From Warburgia ugandensis (taxonomy: Eukaryota > Streptophyta > Magnoliopsida > Canellales > Canellaceae), in NCBI GenBank assembly GCA_035236585.1, contig CP141139.1, positions 42,293,217 through 42,357,216 of the forward strand: a stretch of DNA of 64,000 bases, written 5' to 3'. Position numbers and translations under genes: made by a program. Positions 53,241 through 64,000 of the stretch are shown here, one piece after another. Below the pieces are notes generated by a model. The model was given only the letters and a program-made list of their open reading frames with translations, had not been told where the DNA came from and ran no database searches. Position 1 is the first letter of the stretch, and each line of letters begins with the position of its first letter.

Positions 53241-53739
53241 CACTACTACATGAAGTTGGTAAAAAATATTAATAAAAATTGATAACGAAAGTGACTTCTA
53301 TTGAGCCAACTTGGACCCTCAATAAGAAAAGAAGTCAGTCAAGAAATGACTTTAAAAATCTTGTTTTTCTAAAACAACTTCAAAAATAGAAACTTTTAAA
53401 GTCGTTCTAGAAAAAAGAATACCAAAGAGGGCATTTTTTAAGTCTTTTTTTTTTTTTTTTTCAAAACGACTTTAAAAACTTGTGTTTTTTAAGTCATTCT
53501 ATGAAAAATGACTTCACAACTGGCCTCTTTGAAGTCCTTCCTGGATAATTAAAGATACTAATTTTTGAAGTTGTTCTGTAAAAAACAGCTCCAAAAGATT
53601 GTGTTTGTAGTCATTTAGAAAAAACGACTTCAAAAGATGTCATTTTTTAAGTCATTTTTACATAACGACATCAAAAGAGGCCATTTTTGAAGTCATTTTT
53701 TCAGAAAGACTTCAAAAACACAAGTTTTTAAAGTTGTTC
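53241..53739 (+). mobile_element. Second CACTA element, one terminus only
   Basis: Begins CACTACTACATGAAG, matching the terminal pattern of the 9970-25436 element. It is followed by about 15 direct and inverted AAGTCGTTTT/AAACGACTTC-type subterminal units. It is cut at 53739 by the long LTR that starts with TGTAACAACCC. No other end or transposase of this copy is visible in the window, so it is either a remnant or continues past the region. Confidence 0.85.
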
Positions 53740-55194
53740 TGTAACAACCCTAGATTTTCAAGCCTTTATTGATTTTAAGTTAGAAAGGAGCAAAATTTTC
53801 CTTGCTTTAGAAAACATTATTAAAGTGATAATATTTATATAATTTTAAAATTTATCAACTTCTTTCTAGGAGTTATGGTAAAACTTCCTCATATATATAA
53901 AATAATAATTTTCTAACCTATGAAATGATAGAGATACATGCCAAAGGATCATCCATACCACCACAAGTAACTCCACACAAGCCATTCAAATAATTATTAA
54001 ATTCATATTACAGTCCTCCAATATGTCAATAGAAATTTAGGTTACATACATTCCCAAAAATGAAATCCTATACATGGATTCTATTAAAAGAACTACATTA
54101 AAAGTATTAATCCTCGCATCTAAACTAATCTAGCTACTTTCACCTTCCTTGTTCTCTAGCCCTCGAGCTACTTGGTGTATCACCTGAAATTTTTGGTTGT
54201 AAGGGGTGAGAAAAACAATAACTCACAATATGAAAGGAACTAATGTAAGTTTGAATGCCAAAATTAGATCAATCAATACATCATAAATATAGATACATAT
54301 ATATGCAATTATTGAAATATGCATTTGAGAAAAATAAAATACGATAAAATAGCTCCTCAACAAGTAGGACTCAAAGCTTGATTTGAAATCCCCTGAAGTA
54401 TCAGGTGAAGTTCAAAAGCATGACATGAGGGGTAAAGTAATCTATGAGGAAATTTGATTATCTCAAGTCATGTGCAGTTTCCCAAAGAAGCCAATAAACC
54501 ACTTGATCCACTATTGCTCGATGTGGCAAAAATTGAAAATCAAAGGTGCGTACCCATCAATCTAAGATACAAAAATCTAAGCTCACATCGTTGTGGTTGA
54601 ACTGCTCGCTCCATATCATATTGCCATACAACCTTACCACCAGGGACCAATGGTCTCAACTCTCCAGAAGGAGTAGCATGCCCAACGTGCTAACAACACA
54701 CATACACTTATGCTCGTAGGTCCCTACTATCACCCACTGAAGACTACCATGGCCTCTACTTCTTCTCATGGATACCTACATGAACCATGACTCATTGGAC
54801 CTCATGGGGGTTACCTGGCTACCACTTAGGGCATTTCACTATGAGAAGGTTCCTACTGCCCACCATCTCTATCGCAAGGCTAGTATAAAATCTAATCTCA
54901 GAGGTCAGTGGCCAATTGCACCTCCTAGCATAGGGTCTACATGACTTACAGCACATTGACTCAGTGCACTTGCCCAAAAATCCAGGACTTAGGATTGGAG
55001 TGCTTGCCCAAAACATCGATGAAATCCATATCCATAAGGACTTACTGTTGCTTGTAGATCGCCTACTTTAGCATCGACAAATCCACATCCATCAAGTCTT
55101 ATGACCACTCATAGAGTGTCTGCCTAAAGCATCGATGAAACTAAAATCTGTGGATCATAAAAATCCATATTTCAAGACTCAACACCACACTTGT
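53740..55194 (-). mobile_element. Long LTR copy F, 3' part
   Basis: On the minus strand it ends CTAGGGTTGTTACA (plus TGTAACAACCC at 53740). It has the acceptor-like TTTCAGGTG at 54190-54182, the conserved block around CCTACATGAACCATGACTC (54775-54793) shared with copies B and I, and minisatellite units at 54950-55140. It was then hit by copy G. Its 5' part should lie to the right of 57470 but is not clearly recognisable. Confidence 0.65.
55190..55194. repeat. Left target-site duplication of LTR copy G
   Basis: CTTGT, identical to 57470-57474. Confidence 0.85.
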
Positions 55195-57469
55195 TGTAAT
55201 AACCCTAATTTTTAAATTCCATTTCAAATGATTATAAATTAATTTTAATAAATATAAATTGAAAAATCTTCATGTTTAGATCCCGTAGAATTGACTTTTG
55301 AAAGACATCAAATTGGATCCCAAAATTGTAAGATTTGGATTGTACTTGAGAAAATAATTCCAACAACATAGAGAATGTTGAAATCGAAGTTCAAATGAAG
55401 AAGTTATAAAACTTTTAATATGAAGGGCACTTTTTTAAAATTAAGATTAAAAAAGGAAAAAATACTTAAAACAGAGAGGTCATATTTGATATAGGCACCT
55501 GTCCCCACTTAAGTAAAAGAAACAGACCTAATAGTCTATTCCTTCCCAAACCCGACACACACAAAGGGGGAAAACTTGATGGTAGACAAAGAGGAAGAAG
55601 GAGAGAGGAAGGAGATGAGAAGAGGGTGAAAGGAGAGAGAGGAAAGAGGGAAGCAAGCCGTTGGAGGGGGCTGGTATGCTAGCAAGGGAGAAGAAAAAGG
55701 AATTTTAGTTGCCGAATTTATAGTCATCACCAAAGAAGGTGATGGCTTAGATTGACGATCTAAGCTGATCATTCCACTCAGAGCAAGGACACGACCAAAA
55801 ATCCCATGGTTATTGGGGGATCTATGGTGATCGTGATTTCCAATTAGAGAGGAGACAATGTGTGATGAACTCAGAGACCTTATCGGTGAAAACAGTGACC
55901 AATCTAGCTCATCGAAGAGAAGAAAAAACATGGAGATGCTCCCTAGAGGTAAGATCTATGATATCCAACTCTTGATTTGGAGTTCTAAACTAAATCCGTA
56001 TGATTTCATTCTAGACCTAAGTTTTAAGGATGATTCAATCGTCTATTTTCTAATTAGTGAGTAGAAATAGGAAAATACATACTGATGCGACTCAAATCTA
56101 TCTGAGATTGTCGATTAGGCTAGAAACTAATCAGACAATCTCAACTGTCCAATCTATTCCTATGTAAACAGGGTCTGGCAACATCTGCTCAATGATTAGA
56201 TGCTACCAATAAGCTTCCCACCCCTGAATTGATAGAATACGTTAAAATTTTATGATCCGGAGGTGAAATAGGTCATATTATCTAGGCCGTCTAATCTGTC
56301 ACTATTCAAATAGTGAACCTGTGACATGTGATTGATGATCAAATGTCACAGATGAATTCTAAAGCCCTGAATTAACTAGGATGTGACTAGAATCATGAAA
56401 TTTGGATAAAAATTTATAGAATAACCTTAGCCATCCGATCAAGCAGTGCTGATCAATGATCAGATGCCACAAACTAATTCATGAACCTTGAATTGACTTA
56501 AATATAACAATACATTTGCAGTTTAATTGATTGCTACTTTAATACTTTGAAAATCTTATGGAATTTAATTTATCAAGTTAGATGGTGGATCTTTCACATA
56601 GTTCACAAGTTATGCTTACATGTGATTTTGTGATATGTTATACATTGCAATTTAAGTGAGATTACTTTGATGATTCAATCATTCGAAAAAGATATATTTA
56701 AAGTTGTTCATATTTTATATTGATATTATCTAAAATATTTTAGCATGAAACTATGAACTGAGAATGACATGAGGCTTTAATTATGTTTCTCGCCTCTAAT
56801 TTGATCATTATATTCTTTGGAACTGCTTGAAAATTGATTTGAAATATTATTTAGAATTGGATTTCAAATTTGGTAAAATAAATGTGAAACTACCTACACA
56901 AGCACAAGTTTGCTAACACATTGTAAATTGTTTACAATGTCTCAGGTTTGAAGAAATAGGATATAGGATCAGAAGATTGTGTTAGAGATCTCAAGAGGAC
57001 TTAATAGGTATATTAAACAGGTTTGCAATGTGGTTGATGATAAAATAAACTAACGTAATACCTTGATTTAATTTGACTATGCCTTATGGATATGTGGACA
57101 TGTAATTTGAAGTTGTTGTCATGTGGTTGTGACTGAATTGATCCTGGCAAGTACATTTTAAGTTATGGATGTTCTTTGTTTTGACTTAATTTTGATTTTC
57201 AAAACATAAATAGTTATGTATGTAAATGTGATGGGATGGGGACAGAGTCTCCCTTATTATTTTGTTTTATAATATTGTGTTTATCAAGGAACCAGTATAG
57301 CATGTGAAAAATGCATGAGGTCCAAAATACATAGGAAATTTTGGTAGAAATGTAGCATTTATTTCACTAAAAAAGGTTTCACTATTTGTTTTATAAATAG
57401 TTTTCAAAATCAGGGCCCCACATTCGTAAAAGATTTTGTGTAAGTGTTATAAAAACCCAGGTTGTCACA
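55195..57469 (+). mobile_element. Long solo LTR copy G, 2275 bp
   Basis: It begins TGTAATAACCCTAATTT and ends AAAAACCCAGGTTGTCACA. Perfect CTTGT copies flank it. Within it are AATTCCAACAACATAG (55357), the GATATAGGCACCTG block (about 55490), GACACACACAAAGG, the purine-rich tract (55565-55655), CTAGAGGTAAGATC (55944-55957) and TCTCAGG (56941-56947). No gag-pol is attached, so it is a solo LTR. The perfect duplication makes it the best-defined member of the family in this window and the best reference for the others. Confidence 0.9.
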
Positions 57470-57474
57470 CTTGT
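57470..57474. repeat. Right target-site duplication of LTR copy G
   Basis: CTTGT, identical to 55190-55194. Confidence 0.85.
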
Positions 57475-57900
57475 GGTGCTTATCAAATATGGATGAAAAC
57501 AATATCTCTAGGCCCTTGGCCAAATCTATAAATCTACCAATCCAAATTGCAGATAAAAATCTAATCAACAATATAATGGTGTGTTATGCATTGGTATCTT
57601 GTCCTCATAGTGTTAGATACTTTGTTAATCCCATTATTAACCTGTAGTGTAACGTTATTTGATGTTGTCTTATTTTATAAAGTTTAAGAGCTAGAAGTCC
57701 ATTTAACATGAACTTGTAACTTTCTTTTTGCCTTTAGTGTCTAGGTATTTAAGGTGTTAATGATTTTTCTTTAACTAGTCACTTATTGGATCGATAAGCT
57801 TAGTTATCTCAAAGTTTATTCTAGGTATGAGTCAGTGTTCACCTCACTTAGTTTGATTATTAGGGATGTAATTCCTAACACTTTAGTAACAAAGCATATA
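57475..57900. other. Unassigned, possibly the rest of LTR copy F
   Basis: This should continue copy F on the minus strand, but I find no conserved landmark. The frame 57462-57647 straddles the insertion junction and is not a gene. Confidence 0.35.
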
Positions 57901-58250
57901 TTTCGCTTGGCTAGACATATAGGATTTGATTAACTAAGACATAGGAGACTAAGTTGTAGGGTATTAAGTCCTAGAGGACTAAGGCATATGAAATTTAGCC
58001 ATTTGAGATTAAGTCATAAGGGATTTAGGCATAAAGGTGCAAGTCTTAAAGAATTAAGGCTTAGGTATTCATGTTATTGATGACGAAGGCATAGGAGATT
58101 AAGGTTTCAAAAACTAAGGTATGATGTCTACGGCATAAATGATTAAGGCTTAGGTGATTGAGGCATAGGAAATTGAGGTCCTAGGAACTATGTTATAGGA
58201 GAATTATGTCCCTAGCAACTAATGAAAGAGACTAAGTCAATAGGCAAAAT
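57901..58250. repeat. Degenerate 18-24 bp minisatellite
   Basis: Many diverged units contain ACTAAGGCATAGGAGATTAAG, spelled variously as TTAAGTCATAAGGGATTTAG or GATTAAGGCTTAGG. The array is old and irregular. Confidence 0.75.
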
Positions 58251-59280
58251 CTATTTTGAACCTCTTGGCTAAAGTTTAGGATCTTACCAACTCCTTATAG
58301 TGACTTACTCCACACATTATAGTAGAAAATTCGTCTTAAGGATAGCTTTGATGGATGATCTGAGCCATTCATTGAATTCTTAGACCCTCAAAACCATAGG
58401 AATGGTAAAAATAGTAAAATTTTAGGACCATCAAAACTGTAGATCAAAGGAAAAAGGAACAAACCATCTAAGCGCTTAGTCCCTGATGGACGTTGCTTCC
58501 AGGATGCACCTTGGCAGACACTAACCAAAACGTGCGCACTGGCCCCAACTGCACACGTGTGGGTACCGTGTGTACTGTTCACAGGTGCAATAGTAAGCGA
58601 GTGAGTCCTAGTGAAGGAGATGCACCTGTGTGTGTCCTAGAAGTGTGTCATGAACGCAATGTGTCCCAATGATGCAATTTTACACTATTTTGATCTAGAT
58701 TCAATCTAAACCATTGAAATTTATCTGAAACTTAGATTTTCAATTCAGAGAGCAATATAAACTCAATTTTTTATCCTAAACATCCATTGGATTTGTTTCA
58801 GTGACACAAACATAATTATGCAAACAAAATTTAGGATTAGAACACATTTTAGATTGATCCAAGCTCAAAAAATAATAGAATAACTCAAATCTATTGATCA
58901 AAAGTGATCAAAACTTAGAATTTGGATAGTCGAATAAAATAAAAACCATGGATTTAATCAATCAAAATTAGATCTGACCATCCATCATCATCTAGCCATG
59001 ATCTATCATGTAATTCTAATCTGTGATCAAATCAACAAACTCCCACATGATCCAACCGTTAATAAATCACTAAAACTCAGATCTGTGACCAATCTAACCA
59101 TTTCATCATGATCCTACCATTAATCGGCCACTAGATGCTAGGCCTACAACCAATCCATCCTATTAAGATGATTTAACCCGCGATCAACTACCTAATACTT
59201 GATGATCATGAGCCATTAATTCTTGAATTTTTTTATCAAAGGCATCAAACCTAATCAAGCCACATCAGACACAACGTTAT
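58251..59280. other. Unassigned, probable decayed LTR sequence
   Basis: It contains a small GC-rich patch (58480-58600) reminiscent of the CpG-rich zone of LTR copy E, then AT-rich sequence with many GATC-containing words like the middle parts of the long LTRs. No boundary can be fixed. Confidence 0.4.
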
Positions 59281-61469
59281 ATATGGATTTAAGCGATCAG
59301 AGGTAAGACTGCTACCAAGCCTTATTTAAATTAATTATATTTTATTTTATCTTAGTTATGCTTAATAAATTTTAGAAAATTTAGAAAATAAACAAGATTA
59401 GAATGGATTAAGCTTTAGGGAGAACAATTGGGCTATTTATATTATTAATTAGATTAATTTAATAGTTATATTATTCTAATGACTTAGATTTGAAGATTTG
59501 ATATCAGGATGACTTGGAACTACTAATCTGACCGATTAGTAATTAATTTGATATCGGATCAATAGATCTAACATTGAGATATGAAATAAACTATCTATAA
59601 GTCCTAGATTAATAGGAATTGAGGACAATTGATGATCTAGACCATTGATCTTTAATCAATGCCCAAGATTTGATAATATGACAAAAATAAAGAGGAATAC
59701 TTATGATCAGAAAGTGGTAAAAGCATCATCACCATGTTAAGGGTGATCAAAGATCAAATAAGTAACAATTAAGAAATTGTAATTAAGATAAATGACGTTG
59801 TAATGTACATGTGTTGACAGAGAAGCTGACTCATACGGTCCAAGCTTATTGAGCATTCTGAGGATTGGGTTAACCATGTTCAAGGTAGGTATTTACCATA
59901 AGGATTTTGAACATGTCATCCACTTTACTAAGACATATAGATTTTAAATAATCAAATCATTTGATTATCATGCTTTCGATTTGAGGCTACTTGACTATCT
60001 AAAAGTCATATTTTCTCATATTGTATTATTTTAGCTCTAGAAGAATGCAATATTTGCAATGAGGCATGTGATTTATGAACTTTCATAACCATGATGAATA
60101 GTTTTATATGAAAAATGAAAATGATGTTACTCATTCTATTACATGTAGTTGTGTGTTTTTAAAAGAAATGATTATAATTGAAATTACATCAATCCCATGC
60201 TTTGAGATGAGTCACGGAAATGCATGATTTTTCATGAGATATACAATATATGATGTAATGACATTTGGATTGAGATATATGTTTGTTTAGATTAATGAGC
60301 CTAGTGGGCACTATGCGAAGAGGTTATACCGGTTTTGCCTCCCAGCCTATAACCACCAAAGGTCATAGGTGTCCATACCCAAAGATGTACCTATTTTTCT
60401 CAATTGTTGTGGTATGGAAACGACCACTAAAGGTGTTCACAGCATCCTTTTCGAGACATATCTACAGTTGCATGTAGGTTGTGGTGGCGGGTCTTTAAAC
60501 ACTAGAGACACACGATTTCAGTGAGTTGGTCTTGAGCCTAGTGTACCATGAGATTTTTATTTTGTGACTCCACATAGATGGGCATGATGATGGTCTTTAG
60601 ATGAGTACTCATGATCAACTAGGTGAGGTGTTTGCCAAGGTGCATATGTACATGTGATAATGATGTTGTTAGTTTGGGATTGCCAACATTGGCAATTTGA
60701 CCAATTACTACTTTAATATTTTGAGGATCTTATGTCATTTGATTTATCAAGTTAGATGATAGATCTTTCACATAATTTACAAGTTATGCATTCATGTGAT
60801 TTTGTGATATATTATATACTACAATTGATGTGAGATTACCATGCAGATCCAATCATTTGAAATATATATACATTTAAAGTCATGCATATTTTATATTAAT
60901 ATTATTTAAAATATTTTAACATAAAATTATAAACTGAGATTTACATACAGTTTCAATTATGCTTCCTACCTTTGATCTGATCATTATATTCTTTAGAACT
61001 GCATGAAAAATGATTTGAAATATTATTTAGAATTGGATTTCAAAATTGGTATAATAGATGTGAAATTGGTACAATATCTTAGGTCTTCGAAGAATTTGAC
61101 ATGAAGCACAACAAATTGAGGTGGATTAAAATCTGGATGAAGACAATATTATAACTTACTATAATCAATGTATGTATATGACTTATCCTTTTTGGACGTG
61201 TATATGTAATTTATACAATTGGACTATGAGCTATGACTGGCTAGATCCAGAATGCATGTATTTTTGTTTTTGTTTTATACAAAAAATTCCCTAGTTATTT
61301 TGTTTCCTTGGAAGTAAATGACCCTCGGGTTTTCAAAATGAATTTAAAAGAAAACAAATCTTTTGTTGCATTGCACTTTTTTTTGTAAATTGTATTCAAA
61401 TAGGGATAGATGTAGCATTAAGAATTAGTTTTGCATTTAAAAATACGTATAAAAACCCGCATTGTTGCA
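59281..61469 (+). mobile_element. Long LTR copy H, 3' two-thirds
   Basis: CAGAGGTAAGAC at 59299-59310 matches the donor-like site. The segment 60701-61060 aligns closely with 56520-56890 of copy G (for example TTTATCAAGTTAGATG and TTCACATAATTTACAAG). TCTTAGG at 61077-61083 matches the acceptor-like site. The end ATAAAAACCCGCATTGTTGCA at 61469 corresponds to the GTTGTCACA end of copy G with two changes. The 5' start was not found. The frame 60283-60477 has no domain. Confidence 0.7.
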
Positions 61470-61639
61470 TTATACTAGAGTTTTTTCAAAAATTTATAAC
61501 ACAAGCATTTCTAACCTAATAATTCAAAGTTTGATATTTTGCAAATTCAAGAGCAAATCAAGAGGAAGTATGTGAATTACCATAATTTTCTAGGACTTAA
61601 TAAGGGTTTTTACTCTTTTTGTAAAAACTGAGAAAATTT

Positions 61640-62540
61640 TATTTAATTGATATTCTAAGTAGGCACTCTATGATCAACTGTACGTCTTGGAGATTGATTT
61701 TGGAGATGTTATTTGACTCATGTTTTAAGTAGGAGCTCTATGAGTGGATGTAACTCCTAAAGATGTTATTTGACTCATATTTTAGGCAAGTTCTCTATGT
61801 GCAACTGTAAGTCCTGGAGATTGATTTTGGAGATGTTATTTGACTTATGTTTTAGGAAGGTACTCTATGAGTGGCTACAAATCCTAAAGATATTATTTGA
61901 CTAATATTTTAGGCAAATTCTCTATGAGCAGCTATAAGTCCTGTAGATTGATTTTGGAGATGTTATTTGGCTTCTGTTTTAGGCAAGCACTCTATGAGTA
62001 GCTATAAGTCATAGAGATGTTATTTGACTAATATTTTAGGCAAGTTCTTTAGAAGCAACCATAAGTCAAGGAGATGTTACTTGATCAATGTTTTTAACCG
62101 GCACTCTTTGAGTAGTTTAAGTCCTGGAGATGTAGTTTGATCATTGTTAATTGATTATAAAGATGTTAATTGATTTATGCTTAAGGTAGGTGCTCTACGT
62201 GTAGTTGTAAGCCCTAATTCTTATGGTTTCATCGATGCCTTAGGCATGTGCTCTATAAGCAACTCTGAGCCCTAGTAGATATGGATTTCATTGATGTTTT
62301 CAGTAGGCACTCTCTAAGTAGCCCTAAGTCTTGGAGATGTGGTTTTGATTATTGTTTTGGTAGGCGCTCCATGAGTACTTTAAGACTTCGAGGCATGCAC
62401 ACCTAAGGCGGCAGTAAGACTTGGAGGCAGGCAAGTCTGGGATGACTACAAAACTTGGAGGCAAGTATGTCTAAGATGAGCATAAGACCAAGGCATGCAT
62501 TTTATGCACTGTTGTAAGTCTTGGTGACCCTATGCTTGTA
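61640..62540 (+). repeat. Expanded LTR-internal minisatellite (copy I)
   Basis: About 13 imperfect units of 55-80 bp have the form GGAGATGTTATTTGACT, then TTTTAGGCAAG, CACTCTATGAGTAGCT and ATAAGTCCTG. Early units alternate in pairs, one with GATTGATTTTGGAGATG and one without, giving a dimer of about 140 bp. The same unit in inverse orientation is in LTR copies B and F. Confidence 0.85.
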
Positions 62541-64000
62541 GGTGCAGTTGGCCACTGACCTATAAGATGATATTGATACCTACCCTGTAATGGAGACAGT
62601 GGGCAAAAGGAGTTAGCTTCTCATGGGGAAGCACTCTAAAAGGGTAGCTAGGTAGCCCCCATGAGGTTAGATGAGGATAGACTGTGCAGTATAGACAACT
62701 CGACATAAAGGCTGCAGAAGTCACCTAGGGCGAAGGTAAGGCCCTATGAGCATAGGAGTCTAGATTTTGGTTTGGGCATGTTGGACATGCTGGTCACTCA
62801 AGAGATTCTAGATCAGTCCCTTTGTAGCAAGGTTATATGTCACCATCCAAATAGTAGGACTATATGCAATCATCTCAATGGTAGGACTTTATACCCATCA
62901 TCCCAATGGTAAGACTATATGCCACCCAGTTTTCATAATTATCATCTTCATCTTGATTTGATGTGGAGAATTTATGTGTGTTTTCAATTAATAATTCATT
63001 TTTTGAGCTACGAAGAGCTTCTATTTTTTCAAGATCAAAGATTTATACAAATGTTGGTTTGCTAATGATTGGACTTTGAGCATATAGTTATGCTATTTGA
63101 CTTTATCGACTAACTCCATCTTTACTTATTATGCTTTAATGCTTACATATAGCTAATGCCTTTAGTACTAGAATTATAGTCCACATTGATTTTTCCAATC
63201 CAATGGTTTTACCATGGTTAGCTTACTAATGTGTTGGAATAATCGAGAATTATGAGTGATTCTCATGTTGATGTACTGAATCATACATACATTTGAAATG
63301 CAGTGTGTTTATGAAGGAAAGTAGGTTGGATGGCTACTTATATACATGATAATGAGAATGTTAAACACCCTGATCTTTATAAATTGACTCAAACTATAGA
63401 ATGAGAAACAACTTAGACATTGATAGTGATATTTTGAATGATCATGTATGATGAATGATCTTGAAGGACTGTATGTTATAAATAAAGTCAGAATGATTAT
63501 CTATTATGCATGGAAAATGATCTCAGTAAGATTAAATGATTATGAAATGATCAACTCATAGAATGCTTGAATCCATATGAAAATATAAGGCAACAACATC
63601 TTCAAAATCATGGAAGTCTAATGATTTATCAACAATACTGACTTCTACATGGAAACAAATTTCATGGATGTGTGATTTGAGAGATTTTAATTTTGACATG
63701 AGCACTTATTTGGAAACATCACAGGAATTTTTCTAAATCTCATAAATTGTCAAATTACATTGATTATGTAAGTCATAAATTGCATGCCCAAAATAGCAAC
63801 TTATTCCATCTATAAAAGTGCAAGCTTGCTTAGACATTATATTTTGTTTTCAATGTCTCAAACTAGAAGAATTGGAATGGAAGGATGAATAGGTTGACTG
63901 AAGAATGTGAAAGTGACACCTAGAGTTATAATTACAAAGTATTGGGATTTCTAATATTGGAATGGTGAGCTTCACAACTTAATATAATTTTCGTGTACTA
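62541..64000 (+). mobile_element. Long LTR copy I, cut by window end
   Basis: After the minisatellite come the block shared with copies B and F (CCCATGAGGTTAG, GGAGACAGTGGGC and CACTCAAGAG-like words, 62540-62940), an AT-rich stretch, and TTCAATGTCTCAAACTAGAAG (63849-63869) at the place of the acceptor-like site. The LTR end is beyond position 64000. Confidence 0.65.

Overview
This window looks like repeat-dense chromatin from a flowering-plant nuclear genome. It is AT-rich overall. It carries plant-type CACTA transposase domains, plant L1 and RTE LINEs, an Au-type SINE (a plant SINE family), plant-style LTRs and long GA/CT microsatellites. I cannot name the species. I found no convincing host protein gene, no rRNA gene and no intact tRNA gene. 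Almost every long open frame is a decayed transposon fragment or a translated microsatellite.

Layout. 0-9.5 kb: a 3.6-kb solo-type long LTR (970-4545), a probable copia-type LTR remnant ending at 5338, a minus-strand Au SINE (6750-6928) and a long GA microsatellite. 9.5-29.8 kb: a minus-strand long LTR (9518-9969 plus 25437-about 29810) split by a 15.5-kb CACTA element (9970-25436). The CACTA element carries degenerate TnpD-like and TnpA-like genes, both on the minus strand. It also holds a 5'-truncated RTE LINE with a perfect 14-bp target-site duplication (TSD), a copia gag scrap, a C-rich minisatellite and a tandem array with telomere-like heptamers. 29.8-33.9 kb: a plus-strand long LTR of the same family, joined head to head with the minus-strand one.

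33.9-41.6 kb: a degenerate L1-type LINE on the minus strand, interrupted by three younger insertions: an RTE 3' end (35592-35977), a 678-bp copia-type solo LTR with perfect 5-bp TSD (36959-37636), and a compact 3.35-kb LTR retrotransposon (38163-41509) that encodes only gag and protease. 43.1-49.2 kb: an old minus-strand long LTR whose CT tract was hit by a second, younger long LTR (45725-48308). 49.2-53.2 kb: an unclassified stretch with a near-perfect Au SINE, a four-copy 220-bp tandem repeat and an LTR-like TATA promoter. 53.2-64 kb: a second CACTA terminus cut by a long LTR, which is itself interrupted by a complete solo LTR (55195-57469). Further plus-strand copies with expanded internal minisatellites then run to the window edge.

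The main story is insertion order. Many boundaries can be fixed to the base by TSDs, and one of them (CACTA into LTR) by an uninterrupted paralogous LTR elsewhere in the window. The most unusual items are the gag-protease-only element with a substituted protease aspartate, the head-to-head LTR pair, and splice-site-like motifs shared by diverged copies of the long-LTR family.
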